64,000 nucleotides of DNA from Plumapathes pennacea (GCA_964036295.1 OZ038468.1:10426183-10490182), one strand, 5' to 3'. Numbered from the stretch's first letter, positions 1 to 11,842 are shown. Numbers and translations: made by a program. The notes: generated by a model from the sequence alone, not told the origin.

Positions 1-2230
1 ACTGTAAATTTACTTTCGTCAATTGCTCCATTAATTTTTTCAATTAGCTCTATGATAGCTTGGTTTGTTGATTTGTTTTTTTTTCTGAAACCATACTGAT
101 GCTTGTTTAATATGTCATTTTTGTTAATAAAAGCTATAATTCTTTTATACATTATTTTTTCAAGTATTTTTGAAAAACAAGGTAAAATTGATATAGGTCG
201 GTAGTTGCTAAAAATGTCATTTTCACCTGATTTATATACTGGGACAACAAGCGATGTTTTTAATTCTTTCGGTATAATTTCTGTTTGGAAAGACAGGTTA
301 AAAATATGTGCAAGTGGTTCACTAATGTACTTCCCCAGCTGTTTTACCACTTTGGGGCTAATGTCATCATACCCACAACTCTTTGTTTGGTTTAGAGAAA
401 GCAATTCTTGCTCTATTTCAGTGTGATTAGTTGGGTTTATGAATGCAGTTTTATTGTTGATTTCACTTAGGAATGATGTACAAGTTTTACCAGAATCTTC
501 ATCTTGAATTTTCTTTGCTAAATTTGGACCAACATTAATGAAGTATTCATTGAATTTATCAGCTATTTCTTTTTCATTTGTTATTTTATTTCCATTAGAC
601 TTAAATTCATCACATATTTCCTTTCTTTTTTTCCTTCTCAGTATTTCATTTATTGTATTCCAAGTTAGTTTTATGTTGTCCTTGTATTGATTTAGTTTTT
701 GTTCATAATGATTCTTTTTTGCACATCTGATTAATTTAATCAAATTATTTCGATATGATTTGTATTTATGTTGATTTCTACTGTTTGGGTGTTTTAACAT
801 CTTTTTGTATAATTTGTTTTTAACTCCTATTGATTTAACAATTCCTTTTGTTATCCATGGGCTTTTATTCTTATTTATTTTACTAGTTATTTTCTTTAAT
901 GGAAAGTTCTTCTCATAGTATTTGTTGAGAGTTGTAGAAAACACTGAATATGCATCTTGTGGATTTTGTAACTTGAACACTTCTTCCCATGAAATTTCAT
1001 CTAAATCTTGTTTGAGGTTGTTTATGTTAACATCTGTTAATTTTCTAATTGTAGTTGATTTTATTTTGCTTGTATCTTTAGCTGTCTCACTGTATACAAT
1101 ATGAAATATTGGGAAATGGTCTGAAAGATCAGTAAAAAAGAGACCATTAATGGATTGTGTGTCTGATCCATTGTGAAATATATTGTCTATAATAGTTGCT
1201 GTACTACGAGTCATCCTTGTAGGTTTTGTTATCATTGGTAAGTAGAAAGATGAATATAACTGTTGAGTAAACTGACTAGAAATATTATTAGAGTTTGTTT
1301 TTAGAAGATCAATATTAAAATCTCCCAAAAGGTAACACAGTTTGTTTCATTGTCAATTTTCTCTATGATTGAGTTAATATTATCTTGAAATTTTTCATAG
1401 TTATTGTTTGGTGGTCTGTAAATTACACCTATGATTGTGTTTTTTGTTTTATCTGATATTATTTCAATGAAGAGTGATTCTATAGTGTTTTCAATATTTG
1501 AGTTGAGGTCATGTCTGATTTTATAGTGAATGCCCTCTTTAATATAGAAGCATACTCCACCTCCTGATTTATTTTCTCTGGTAATACTTTCAAAACAATA
1601 TCCTGGTATAGACATATAATCAGCTGCTGTATCTTTTTTTATCCATGTCTCTGTTAAACCAATTACAGAAAATTGAAATTGTAGTGTGTCTAGAAATTGT
1701 GTGAAATCATCATATTTGTTATTTAGACTTCTAATATTTTGGTGTAGGATTGAAAAATTCTTAGATTTTAGGTCATGTTTTTGTTTAATACCTTTGAAGT
1801 CATTTGGAAAATAATATTCACATGTATTTGTATTAATTATATCTGTTTGTGTATGGAAATTTAAATCCGGATCTATGTTATCATCATTACTTGCTGAGAA
1901 AGAGGTTGATTCGTTTAGTTCAAAGGGATTAAAAATTAACTGCTCTAATCTTTCAAGATTCAGTCTTGTTAATTGATTTGAGTTTTGAAGGGTTGTGTCT
2001 AACTCTTCGTTGTTTATTAAATTGAATGGCATAGAGCCTGTTAGGCATTTAAAACAAGCATTTAATTCTCCCATATTCTCTAGATCATCGTACGTAAGGT
2101 TTAGACATGTTGGTTGTATGTGATAAGAATGATTGCAACATCTACATTTGACACTAAATTGATTTTTACCTTCGAGTATCGATTTGCCACATGAGTTACA
2201 TAATTGTTTCTTTCCGTCGTTTGAAGTCAT
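1..2230 (-). CDS. LINE ORF2: PHD-like finger, APE endonuclease, start of reverse transcriptase
   Basis: Starts at ATG 2230. Residues about 10-65 hold a Cys/His-rich PHD-like finger (CNSCGKSI, CRCCNHSYH, CFKCL). From about residue 155 comes an APE-type endonuclease: FSILHQNIRSLNNKYDD (catalytic Asn), VIGLTETW (catalytic Glu), then the GGGVCFYIK and IIGVIYRPPN motifs. A one-base frameshift near 1345 breaks the frame just at the GDFN motif. The shifted frame then stays open to position 1 and includes endonuclease end TRSTATIIDNIF, a basic linker, and reverse transcriptase motifs YRPISILPCF and HQYGFRK. The YADD box and C-terminus lie left of the window. One frameshift in 2.2 kb suggests a young but disabled copy. 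Confidence 0.85.
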
Positions 2231-2281
2231 CTCGAGGAGATACAGTCAATCACAGTTATTTCAATTATGAATGATCCATGT

Positions 2282-3133
2282 CTATCCCGTTGGCTTGATT
2301 ACCCTTCCTTCGACAATGAGTTTGTCATATTTAATAATCGCTCGTTTCCCTTCTTCTTTTGCCTTCTTGTACAGTGGTAATAATTGCTTACGTTGTTGGA
2401 CGATCTCGTGTGGGTATTGCTCGCTGATTCCGTACCGCTTCCCTTTAAGTAGGTGTGCACGTTGTCGGATTCTTTCCTTGTCCTGGAAATAATTGAACTT
2501 GGCCACGATCGGTCTCGTCTTGCTCGGTATCTTCTTTCCCATCCTGTGCGCTCGATCGATCTTGATGTTGTGACGGGGTGTTTCGACTTTAAGTTCCTTC
2601 TCAAGGAAACCAAAAATTTCCTCCATAAGATTCTCACCTTCTTGCTCTGGAATATTGTAGAAGATCAAGTTATCATGCATTGACCTTGCCTTAAGGTCAA
2701 TGATCTCCTTTTTCAAGATGTTGTTGTTATCTTCCAGCTGCGCTACCTTCGTTTCGCCTTCTTGTATCTTTTCTTCTGAGCGATGGGAGCTGATCTTTAG
2801 GTCATCGACTTCACTGCTTAGGTAGTTTAAAGAAGTTTTGAATTCACATACTTCTTTTTCTATTTCGGTTATCTTGTACTCGATTAGATCAAGCTTATCG
2901 AGCTTTGCCAATTGATTCTGCATGGCTTTCATCATGTCGTACAAAGCTGCCATTCCAATTTCGCCGGCGTTCTCGGGGTTAGGTTGGCTTTTTGTAAGCT
3001 TCGATGTCTTCTCCGAAGACATAGGCGAGGTATGTAGCCTTGCCGCTTTTTGTAAAGGCTTAGATGGTGTTTGGTCTAACAGAGACTTATTAGCATTTGC
3101 TGCACGCTTGGGGTTGCCTCCCTTGGCCGCCAT
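2282..3133 (-). CDS. LINE ORF1 protein (L1-ORF1p/Transposase_22-like RNA chaperone)
   Basis: Open frame of 283 residues from ATG at 3133. The N-terminal 60 residues are basic and low in complexity. Residues about 75-150 have a heptad pattern (MKAMQNQLAKLDKLD, then KEVCEFKTSLNYL, then VAQLEDNNNILKKEI) that predicts a coiled coil. This is followed by an RRM-like segment containing SMHDNLIFYNIPE and a C-terminal domain with KIDRAHRMGKK and TRPIVAKFNYFQDK. That order matches L1-type ORF1 proteins, which trimerise and bind element RNA. An ATG at 3172 exists in frame but lies in the interrupted host gene, so 3133 is preferred. The stop is about 50 bp before the ORF2 start. Open throughout. Confidence 0.85.
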   Translation of the reverse strand: MAAKGGNPKRAANANKSLLDQTPSKPLQKAARLHTSPMSSEKTSKLTKSQPNPENAGEIGMAALYDMMKAMQNQLAKLDKLDLIEYKITEIEKEVCEFKTSLNYLSSEVDDLKISSHRSEEKIQEGETKVAQLEDNNNILKKEIIDLKARSMHDNLIFYNIPEQEGENLMEEIFGFLEKELKVETPRHNIKIDRAHRMGKKIPSKTRPIVAKFNYFQDKERIRQRAHLLKGKRYGISEQYPHEIVQQRKQLLPLYKKAKEEGKRAIIKYDKLIVEGRVIKPTG

Positions 3134-3142
3134 TTTTTTTTT

Positions 3143-3420
3143 TTGTTTTGAAAGCGTTTGATACTTCATCACTTGACTTACTCGTCAAAGCCTCTACATC
3201 AACATATCTTGAAGCAATATCAATAACAACCAAAGCATATTTATAAGTTTTTCTTCCAACTTTGTCGTGTGGAAGAAATAAGAGATCAGCTTGATGAATT
3301 TTGTTTGGTTTTGAAACAATCCAATGTGGCCTTGGAACATAATTTGGTGGAGATTTATAAATTAGCCAAAGCGCCTGTTTTGATAGCCATTTTTTAGCTT
3401 CTTCAACACTAACTTTTGCT
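3143..3420 (-). pseudogene. Polinton-type integrase fragment
   Basis: A stretch of about 90 residues is open on the minus strand. It contains the segment IHQADLLFLPHDKVGRK followed by YALVVIDIASRY, the arrangement around the first catalytic Asp of rve-type (retroviral-like) DDE integrases carried by Polintons. The downstream (C-terminal) side is cut by the LINE 5' end near 3140. The upstream side meets a stop just before 3420, so the N-terminal zinc-binding part is missing or lies in another exon. It is divergent from the capsid-like gene starting at 3464, leaving about 45 bp between them. A fragment only; it could not be active. Confidence 0.75.
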
Positions 3421-3463
3421 TCTTTTTAATTTAAAGATTTGGTATTACGTTTTTAAAATAAAT

Positions 3464-3882
3464 ATGTCAATTGCAGAAATACTTAATCCAACTAGGAAAC
3501 CGAAGTTGTCGAAGGCGATGAAGGCTGAGAGAACAGTTCATAGAACAACTTTCACACCATCGTCTGCTAAGCCTGGGGATACGCTTTATGTTGATGTGCC
3601 AAGATTAAATGAAAACATGGTGTTTGTTCCTAAAAGCATGTTAAGGTTCAAGGTAAAAGTAGAAAAGGGGCATGCTGATAATTATCTTGTTCAAAATGTA
3701 TCAAGAAATTTAGTGGACAACATGAAGATTTTCTTTGGAGGAAAAACTATTTGTGATACTGACAGATATGACATTTTTCATGGGTATCATGACATGCTAA
3801 CGTGCGAGGAAGACGTAAAAAGAGGTATAATGAGTGAAGCTAAGAGAAAGGCGATGGCAAAAGGATCTGGTGATTCTAAGAT
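3464..3882 (+). pseudogene. Capsid-like gene, N-terminal part (Polinton-like)
   Basis: About 139 residues from ATG 3464 (preceded by an A/T-rich leader) before family A sequence takes over at 3883. Visible motifs are PGDTLYVDVPRL, LRFKVKVEK, SRNLVDNMKIFFGGK and DRYDIFHGYHDML. This pattern resembles the first jelly-roll part of the large uncharacterised capsid-like protein found in Polinton-like elements of invertebrates. The remainder of the gene resumes at about 9510. The frame is open up to the insertion. The assignment as major capsid protein is from family resemblance and from its position next to a packaging ATPase; a profile search would settle it. Confidence 0.65.
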
Positions 3883-4847
3883 AACTAGACTGGCCTTGCC
3901 AGTGAGCTCGCGGCGTGAGTTGGGTCGAGACCAGAATATAAAATGGAAAGTAGGGGACAAGAGCGGAACTCCCAAGAGAGACTTCCAATTTCTCACCATA
4001 AAAATATCACACAGTATAGAGAACTTGGCTTTTGACACCTTGCTCTTTTGACACCTTGATTAAACTAAAAATTATTATTACAACACTCATACACTTGCTT
4101 CTTAAAGGTTGAGCGACCCTGCATCTTGAGAATGCGTGACATATCTTTTTATGCACAATCGATTATGACAGTTTGACCTTGACTCATATTTCTAATCAGA
4201 GGCCACGATTAATCCAGCCTTCGCTTCACTACTTATGTGTTTTCTTTTGTTAACTCAATACGTTTCTTCTATCAGGCTTTCGAGTATTCGTGCTCTGTAA
4301 CAAATATAAAATTGAAAGCGAGGAATGTCACACGAGAGATGTTTACAATATTATTGCGCTTTTGTTCACAGTGTGTTCAGTCCATTTGTGACTGCAAACT
4401 CAATCCTCAGAATTATTTCGGTGTATTTTTCATTTCTGGTATTTAATGAACATTGCGAAACAAAGACTACATGATCGAATGAAAGGAACACTTCAACAGG
4501 CAATGTACGATACGCAGAAGAATTTTATGAGGCAACAGATGTCATGTACAGAGTAAAGCATAAAGCGTCATTAGGGCCGTTTATACGAGAGAAAACAAGA
4601 CGCGTCTTATCTAAGACGCGACTTAAATAAGACGCGAACTGACCCATTTATACGAGCGAGGCTTGTCTAAGACGTGAAGTACTCGTATAAACGGTTCACG
4701 TCCTGGTATGTTGTTTTGAGCCACTAAAATACAGCTAAAAAAATTTTTAATAAATATGTTTCGGACGGAAAAGACGTGAAGTGCTCGTAGTATTGCAGCC
4801 ACCAGTTTCATTAGTTGTCATGGTAATAAAATTGCTTCGCAATTAAG

Positions 4848-6292
4848 ATGGCGCGGGTGAGCAAGAAAACAAAACGCTTGGCTCTTGCAAAGAAAAAAAG
4901 GCGCATATATCAATTTATCCTTCGTTGTCAATTGCCCTCTCTGCTGAGGTTGTGTCTGGTGCAGCGAATTCCTCGCCTATCGAAGCTAACTGAGAGTTAC
5001 GAGAGAAACCCGCGTCGTTCGTCTCGAGCACGATCAACGGAGTGGTGCGAAAAGGATATGTGCGAGATGGACGAGACGGAATTCAGGAAGAATTTTCGGC
5101 TGTCTCGACCGGTGTTCGAAAGGCTGTCAAGAAAATTGGAAGAAAAAATCAGAAAAAGCGAAACCTTTGCAGGTAACACGGTCTCGGTGGAGCGCCGCCT
5201 TGCTCTGACTCTGTATTTTCTGGGACAAGGTATAAACTATCGTGCTGTTGCAAACCAATTCGGAGTTGGAATTTCAACTGTTGGTGTGATTGTGAATGAG
5301 ACGGCGAGAGCAATACGAGAAACTCTGACATCCGAGTTGATCAAGTTCCCTACTTCGGACACCGAGCTTCTTGCAACAATGAATACTGTCAACTTTCCCA
5401 ACTGTATCGGTGCAATCGACGGAAGTCACATCAAGATCAGGAAGCCGGAGTACGGAACCGATTACTTCAACCGGAAGGGGTACTACTCCATTCTGCTGCA
5501 AGGAGTTTGTGATGGCAATGCAAAATTCCTGAGCATAAGCTGCGGTCATCCAGGCTCCATCCATGATGCAAGGATGCTGAAGAGGTCTGGGTTTTATCAA
5601 AATGTGCAGGCAAAGAGGTAATATTGGTGGGGAATGTTCTTTCCATTTTAGTTGTGTGTGTTTTTTTTTATCAAACCATGTGTACTTAATACATTGAAAA
5701 TAATAATTATAATTTTAACCCTAATAGCTAGCATGCATGCTTGGGTGTCGATTAACAAAATCAGTTGCATGAAATTTATATTGATAAAAAAAATTGATAT
5801 CTACCAAATTACCATATATTATTCCTTTTTAGATATCTCAACAAGGTTCGTGGAAACCTGCCCATTGTTGTCTTGGGAGACAGTGCATATCCACAGTTAC
5901 CTTGGCTCCTGACTCCATATGCAGGTACAAACATAACCCCACAGCAACTACAATTCAACCAGGCTCACAGTTCCTCCCGAATTGTCATCGAAAATGCATT
6001 TGGGCAGCTGAAAGGGCGTTTCAGAATTCTCCTGAAGCAAATCGATGTTGAAATATCTGCAGTTGAGCTGATTGCAACAGTTTGCTGCACCCTCCACAAC
6101 TTCTGCATTTCAGAGAAGGAGCAGTTTCCAGAAGAGTGGCTAGATACAGATGAAATGGCTGGTGATGTTGATGCAGAAGCTGAAGATGTGGACTGTGGTG
6201 AAGATGAACCCATTGACTTGCCTGAAGATCTGGTGGTAGACTGGGGTCAAAATGGTAAAAGCACCAGGGATCTTTTTCTGAGATTGATGTAG
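4848..6292 (+). CDS. Harbinger transposase (DDE_Tnp_4 nuclease)
   Basis: Two exons, 4848-5617 and 5833-6292, with a GT-AG intron; joining them keeps the frame and gives 409 residues. The N-terminus is very basic. Residues about 110-170 form the helix-turn-helix part (VSVERRLALTLYFLGQG, FGVGISTVGVIVNET). The catalytic triad is readable: first Asp in CIGAIDGSHIKIRKP, second Asp in GSIHDARMLKRSGF, and Glu in RIVIENAFGQLKGRF after GDSAYP. The C-terminal 60 residues are acidic. Length and order match Harbinger transposases, which cut and join element DNA in the nucleus together with the Myb-like partner encoded opposite. No stop or frameshift was seen, so the protein could be functional. Confidence 0.92.
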
Positions 6293-6970
6293 ATTGTGTA
6301 ATCACATGATTTCAAGTGCAGTTTGGAATTAGAATTGAGCACAAGAAAATTTTTCAAAGGCTTACAAGTGCAGTACCTATACTAATATTCTTCAATTTTT
6401 AAAACTACTATATTGCAATATTGCAATACTTTCATTGCCTTTTGGTTGGTTGCAGTGGTTTATTTTATTTTCATCAATTTGATCTAATCGTGCAATATTT
6501 GCTAATTTGTAATCATGCAATATTGTATCGTATAACTTGTTGATGTGAGCCTATGCACACTTTGAAAATAATGGAATCAAGTAGTTTCAGATCTAGTTTT
6601 GGCACACTGTTAAAACATCAGATATTTACAGAAATGTACTTTATTTTTCCCACATTGTAAAGTCCCCAAAGGGTACTCCAGAATGAAAGTATAGGGGTGG
6701 TGTGAATGGGGTCTTAAATTAAACCCCCCAAAACCCCTTGGACTTGGAATGAAACCCCAAAAATTCTCTGCACCATAAATGAAAGCCAAAAAATTCCATG
6801 CTGAGTTGAACTGTAAAAATTTACAAGAGAAATGAAAAACAAAAAAACAAAAAACAAAAAAAACACAAAGATATCCCTGTCAAAATAACATAAAAAAAAA
6901 TTATGTATTCCTGACACACAGTCAATTTTTGAAACCTTAAATATCACCCGATACCTTAAATATCACACAA

Positions 6971-8834
6971 TCAAAAATCATAAAAACGTTGTGGTGGTGG
7001 TGGTGCTGCTGCTGCTTGTAGTGGATGGTGTTGCATTTGCATCTGCATCATCATCTGCATCATATCCCTCTGAAACTGAAGGTTTGCTTCCCTTGCAGCA
7101 TTTTCTGCCTGCAGCCTTTCTCTCTCAATTTTCATTTGCTGCTCCATTCTTGTTTTTTCAAACTCTATCATCTGGTCAATGAAATATTTGTCACTATCAG
7201 CCATCACTTTCATATCTGTTTTTTTCTTGCGGCCTATTTTTGTTCCTGGCTGGAACTTCACAACTGCTTTACTCGACCCTGCTTGGCCAGCTAGTTTGAT
7301 TTTCTTTGCCACTGTAGGATCTCCTTCATCATCACCAATGGACTGAACTGGAGTGAAAGGGAATTTTCTTGTTCATCATCAAGGTCCTATAAAATGACAA
7401 TAAAAGAATACAGTCATGTTTAAGAACATTTTTGTATCTATGGAATTCCTGTGGAAGTTGTAGAAACTATCCTGTCAAGATAACTAATTCTTCCGATCAC
7501 ATCATCAAAATTAGAAAAATTCAATAAGGGATTAACACTGTCAGACAACCAAACTTGGACAAAGTTATCAAGGGGGAAGCCTTGGTATGTTTGAACTTCT
7601 TGCTTGTTTGACAAATTTTGTGACATAAAAGCTGTTTTCATTGGAGGAAAAATTGGTTAATGATACAAAGGATACTGTGTATACTAAAACATTTGGGCAA
7701 AAGAAGAATGGCTGACCACCCAATCCTCCTGGCAGGTTTCCTTCCAAGTTTGCTTCAATAAATATATAGCTCACACTAAATGTCTGAGAATTCCCTTGCT
7801 CATTATTTGTTTTAAATTTATAATTGCCTTTAATTACTTTGCCTTGGTTTTTATTTCCCATAGTCATTTACAAAATGACAACCCCTTTATATAAATAATG
7901 AGTTGGCCTTATAATAGCAGGGTTATAATATATCCACTTTTATTATCCATTTGTTTAATGTATTGCAAAAAATAAATTTTCTGCCAGTCACTTACAATAT
8001 CATTTGTGTCAGTGTCAGTGAACATTGTTGAGGCTATGGGTCTGTGGCCCCAGACATCATCTGCCACTGTATAGTGTATCCACTCCTTCCTTGACCTGCC
8101 TGTGGCAGTCAAGTTGTGGTCTTTTACATCACTACAAATTTCAAATAATCAATATTGTTACATAGCTTCAAAATGGCAAACATAACCTTATTTGTTTCCT
8201 TGTTAGAAAATTCTAATGCAAGACTGCGAGAAAAAAGTTAGCTTATAGTTACTTTCCAAAATACATAAATAAAAAATGGTAACTATAGTACTGTTATCAA
8301 GGTGGGTTCTTGAATTAAAGGGGTTTAAATTTGCAAGGCTTTATTAAATAAAGTACTGCCTATTTTAGGAGACGCTTCGGACAAGAATGCAAATAAATAA
8401 ATATATTTTAGAGCTTACAGAGTTACTGCATGCTAAAAAAAAAAGAAAATTAACACGTCTTACTTGTACTTCATCTTTAGTTTACGGTATTTCGACCGTA
8501 TTTTATCAATTTCTCTTCTCTCAAACCCTCTTTCGCTTAATCCATCTCTGATGAAGGAATATACTTCTTCATTCTAGAATAAAGAGTAAAAGGGAATACA
8601 TAAGTTTAACAGGTACCACCTTTGTACTTTTCACTATCTGTAAAGTTGCGAAAGGGTAAATGTTGAATGAAAACAAAAATAACTTACATCGGCGGTTGTC
8701 ACACAATTGTCGAGCTGTTCTGTAATTGCCATTTCCCTGCAAAGAATAAGGAATTCTTTTTCCTCTACTGAAGTCCACGTATTCCTCTGTTTTGTCGGTG
8801 TCTTTGCTGGTGTTTTTGTGCACTGCGAAGCCAT
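6971..8834 (-). pseudogene. Harbinger Myb/MADF-like accessory protein
   Basis: Exons on the minus strand at 8688-8834, 8464-8573 and 7996-8131 join in phase through GT-AG introns and give about 131 residues. They contain WTSVEEKEFLILCRE (Myb/SANT-type helix), IRDGLSERGFERREIDKIRSK, and then GRSRKEWIHYTVADDVWGHRP, the usual trihelix/MADF-like DNA-binding layout. A last exon from about 7386 encodes a long helical Q/M-rich tail ending APPPPQRFYDF at 6971, but its frame shifts by one or two bases near 7350, so this copy may be broken unless another splice site is used. In Harbingers this partner carries the transposase into the nucleus and binds DNA. Exons between 7400 and 7990 were not resolved. 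Confidence 0.75.
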
Positions 8835-9509
8835 TTTGTTAGCCAGCGAGAGGGTGGTCAGTGGTTGTTACGCATGCGCACTTATAGTTCCCGTCTTATT
8901 TAGGACGCGAAGGCATTTATACGAGGAAGTTCACGTCTTATTTAAGACGCGGACAAAATAAGAACAGCTGAAAACCCTGTTCTAAGATAAGACGCGTCTT
9001 AAGAAGAATTTTATAAGGCAACAGATGTCATGTACAGAGTAAAGCATAAAGCGTCATTGTTTTACGGCTAAAGCTCACCGTAGCTTTGGTTTCTGCTTTT
9101 GCCCTGTTATCTTCCCAAAAGTATTTCGTGTCGCCACAGAAAGTTTCGTCGGGACTAAATATTTATCGGCGACAGCGGTACCATCAAATATTTGTTTACG
9201 GCTATTCTCAAAGCTTCCGTGGTGAACGTGAGCCAAAATCGTTCCCGAAAATCCAGTTTATCCGTGCCTATTCCACAGAGCCAAATGGTGTTGAGTTTGG
9301 ATGGGATGCAGTTAACTTTTACACACAAGTAACGAGCAATTTACTGGCCACATCTCGAGTTGATTAGCGAAGTCAATTACGTCATCGCCCAGCACGTGAT
9401 AATATGAACCAATCACCGTTTGCTGATTCTCGACCCACAAAAAGAAAAAATAAATAAATAAAAATTCCCATTTTTAAGCTCTCGTGGGCCCCAGGCCCCC
9501 GCGAGCAAT

Positions 9510-10297
9510 GAAACAAACAAGCATTACTTATGAAAAAAGGTATCACATTCCATAATCTCACCCAGTGTTAGACGATCATGGAATTTATTATCAAGTTGGA
9601 CTGAAGTCGAACCTGAGTTTTCATATAAAGCTATCCCCCGCTTCTACAATAGTCGTCACTTCAGACAATACCAAAGGACATGGCTACGAGTTGACAGACA
9701 TAGAATTAGAATACTCAACAATTGAAGATGAAAATTTAGCATTTCAAGCGAGTAACGTTTATCAAAGTGGCAGAACTTTCTACTTTGAGGATGTTCATCA
9801 CTTCGAAACAATTCCATCATTGGTTCTGGACATACTATTAATCTTCATGTAAATACACCAAGAAGTTGTATGAAAGGAATTATGCTGTTCTTTTTGAAGA
9901 CTTTTGATTCAGGAGAGAGGAACGCCGAGGAGTTTGTTAACCCTTTAGTTAATTCTGTCAAAGCTTCCATCAATGGTGTTCCACACAAGTTATTTTCAAA
10001 CGGAATCTTACGAGAAGATCTTTGGCCAATGATTTTGAAAAGGTTTGATTATGTTGAGGATCACTTCAAGGAAATAGACTTTCATAATGACAAGTTTGCG
10101 TTATGGGTTACTTTAAGATCCACACCAGATAATAATCTTCATGGTGACGGAGTCGTGGTAGGAAGGTCACAAGATGGTGTTAGATTGGTTGTTAACATGG
10201 ATGGAGTTGCCTCAATTGTCACGTTTTTGTCGTATCTGATGCTGCAGCTTTAGTTAGTGATGGAGTAGTAAAAGACGTGAGAATTCAACCATCTTAA
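9510..10297 (+). pseudogene. Capsid-like gene, C-terminal part (Polinton-like)
   Basis: Sequence resumes immediately after the terminal hairpin of family A. Motifs seen include SNLSFHIKLSP, YELTDIELEYSTI, EEFVNPLVNSVKASINGVPH and FALWVTLRSTPDNNLHG, consistent with the second half of the same capsid-like protein as at 3464. Decay is plain: an in-frame TAA near 9553, a frameshift near 9825 and another near 10225, after which the C-terminus continues in a different frame to a stop at about 10297. The join with the N-terminal piece may also lack some internal codons. Described as a broken relic only. Confidence 0.65.
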
Positions 10298-10336
10298 GAT
10301 TCCAAGACTTAAAAATATCTGATTTCATATTCAAAA

Positions 10337-10760
10337 ATGGAAAATATGAAATCAAAAGTACCATTTAATTGTTTGATTACTGGCCCGACTAATTGTGGAA
10401 AAACACAATACTTGGTTGATCTTTTGAGAAGTCCTATTAGACATGTATTCGACTTTATTGTATTGATTTGTCCAACTTTTGCAACAAACAAAACTTATGA
10501 AGGATTTTCCAATCTTGACAAATGCTTTTTCGTTATGATGCCAAATGCGAGTGAATCTGAAGATGTTGAAGAGTGTTTAAAAATTTGTGCAGATCTATTT
10601 CACGATAATAAAGTGGATGATCTCGGAAGACAAACCAAAGTTCTTTTGATTCTCAATGATTGTGCGGTGAGTGCAGATGTAAAGAAGAGAAGTTCTAAAT
10701 TAATTGACCTTGCTTTTAGTGGGAGACATTGGAATTTCTGTTTGGGTTTTAACACAACAA
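10337..10760 (+). pseudogene. Packaging ATPase-like gene, N-terminal part (Polinton-like)
   Basis: The frame opens at ATG 10337 and contains the Walker A motif CLITGPTNCGKTQYL at residues about 12-26 and a hydrophobic Walker B-like strand KVLLILNDCA near residue 97. This is the HerA/FtsK-related A32-like ATPase that drives genome packaging in Polinton-like elements and many large DNA viruses. Near residue 132 the frame slips by a base, and at 10761 the gene is cut by the TTAA-flanked foldback element. The rest resumes at 14609. Position directly after the capsid-like gene supports the call. Confidence 0.8.
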
Positions 10761-10764
10761 TTAA

Positions 10765-11842
10765 GAGCGAATTTTCCTAAACACCGGGTGAAATGAGAAA
10801 AGTGTGGCACATGAGTCAAAAATCGGGGTTCTTCATATTTTGTCCAGAGATATATTTTGTTAAAAAATTTTTGGAGTTTCAAGAAAAAAATTAAAAACCG
10901 CTACGCCTCAAAATGACTAAAATGAAAGGGATTAGGAGGACCACAAAAGCCTTCGCGCGCGACCGCGCAATGAAATTCTACACATAAATGTCTTCATTTA
11001 TTAATTAAGAAGACATCTACAAGCAATTTGAGCCTATAAATAGAATTATTGGTCAAATATTGAATATCTGGTGTCGGGGCAAAGACAGCCCAAATTTCAA
11101 TGCTCGCAATTCTCACTTTAGAGCACTTTTTCAAAAAATCATTTCTATGTCCGGTATAACTCAGATTTGCACACAAATTCGGTTGTAATATCTAGAAGTG
11201 TTGTTCTTATTTAGAATATAAAAATTAGTTTGGTACTTTTCATTGCTCGAAAGAACTAACGCGGCCAATTTTGCCAAAATCACAACAATCGACTTATAAA
11301 CAACGCGCAACGATCAATTCACATTTTCGAATAAACTCGAACAAAAACTTCGCCCTCTACCTCAAACTTGGCACAAAACTCTGTAGGAGACCTTATAATA
11401 AGTTTAACTTTCAGTATCACCGGTTAACGATTGATTTGTGTTTTTTTCCTATCAAAATGCCTCTTCAACTCAGTGGTCGACAAGCGCTAACTGATCGCTT
11501 CACTTTCTTTGCCAATTTACGCCTCATTTCGCTTTATTCTGCTACAATATAGCACAAATATGTTTCCAAGGATGTCCCTGTCGCTTTAAGAGCTCTTTCT
11601 TGTAAAAAATAAAAGATTCATGCAGTCAAAACATACGCGCCGACGTCGCCTTGGTTCGTTATTGGTGTCACGCAATCTTAAAACTCAGCGAGATATGTTT
11701 ATTATATTTAGTTATATTGATATCCCTTGTTTGACCCAAAAATATACAAACTTTGTTTGGCCATTATCGCTACCGGGAATGAAAATGCGACATAAAACTT
11801 TATTATTTGGGTATCAAAGTGGCCAAATAATGAAAACAACAT
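10765..11842 (+). repeat. Foldback element, left inverted arm
   Basis: This arm is the inverted counterpart of 13530-14604. It has scattered substitutions and small indels between arms (for instance near 11070-11160 against 14210-14290), so the arms have diverged since they formed or since insertion. Confidence 0.85.

Larger units (their letters stand above)
1..3140 (-). mobile_element. CR1/L2-like LINE, 5' part (3' end beyond window)
   Basis: A non-LTR retrotransposon read on the minus strand: ORF1 at 2282-3133, then ORF2 from 2230 running off the left edge inside the reverse transcriptase. The element begins almost at the ORF1 ATG, where A-rich sequence joins the open frame of a Polinton-like integrase (3143-3420), so it was inserted into that gene. 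Either the 5' UTR is very short or the copy is 5'-truncated just before ORF1. The 3' end and target duplication lie outside the window. Clade placement rests on the coiled-coil ORF1, the APE-type endonuclease and the reverse transcriptase motif YRPISILPCFSKILEK, typical of the CR1/L2/Jockey group; an exact clade is not claimed. Confidence 0.85.
4574..9003 (+). mobile_element. PIF/Harbinger transposon
   Basis: The element carries the two expected genes, a DDE nuclease (4848-6292, plus) and a Myb/MADF-like protein (6971-8834, minus), convergently arranged. The left end, GGGCCGTTTATACGAG, follows the sequence TTA, the usual 3-bp Harbinger target. Both ends contain many inverted copies of AAGACGCG and TTAAATAAGACG motifs (4590-4720 and 8895-9003). 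The right terminus does not reproduce the outermost left sequence. It is followed by about 55 bp (AGAAGAATTTTATAAGGC...) that also occur directly before the left end, a duplication far longer than a normal target duplication. See findings. Region 6300-6970 between the genes holds only 3' untranslated-looking AT-rich DNA. Confidence 0.85.
3883..9507 (+). mobile_element. Family A hairpin-ended repeat, copy 1 (carries the Harbinger element)
   Basis: The repeat starts AACTAGACTGGCCTTGCCAG and ends ...CCCCGCGAGCAAT. It is recognised by its alignment with copies at 46686-47930 and 50002-51779. The 5' end has a small hairpin (CTGGC/GCCAG) followed by a second near-perfect one (CTCGCG-G-CGTGAG; CTCGCG-G-CGCGAG in copy 3). 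The 3' end is a 29-nt imperfect hairpin at 9478-9506. Without the nested Harbinger the copy is about 1.2 kb and has one of the 630-bp internal units. No clear target duplication is visible. No transposase is encoded. It splits the capsid-like gene. Confidence 0.75.
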
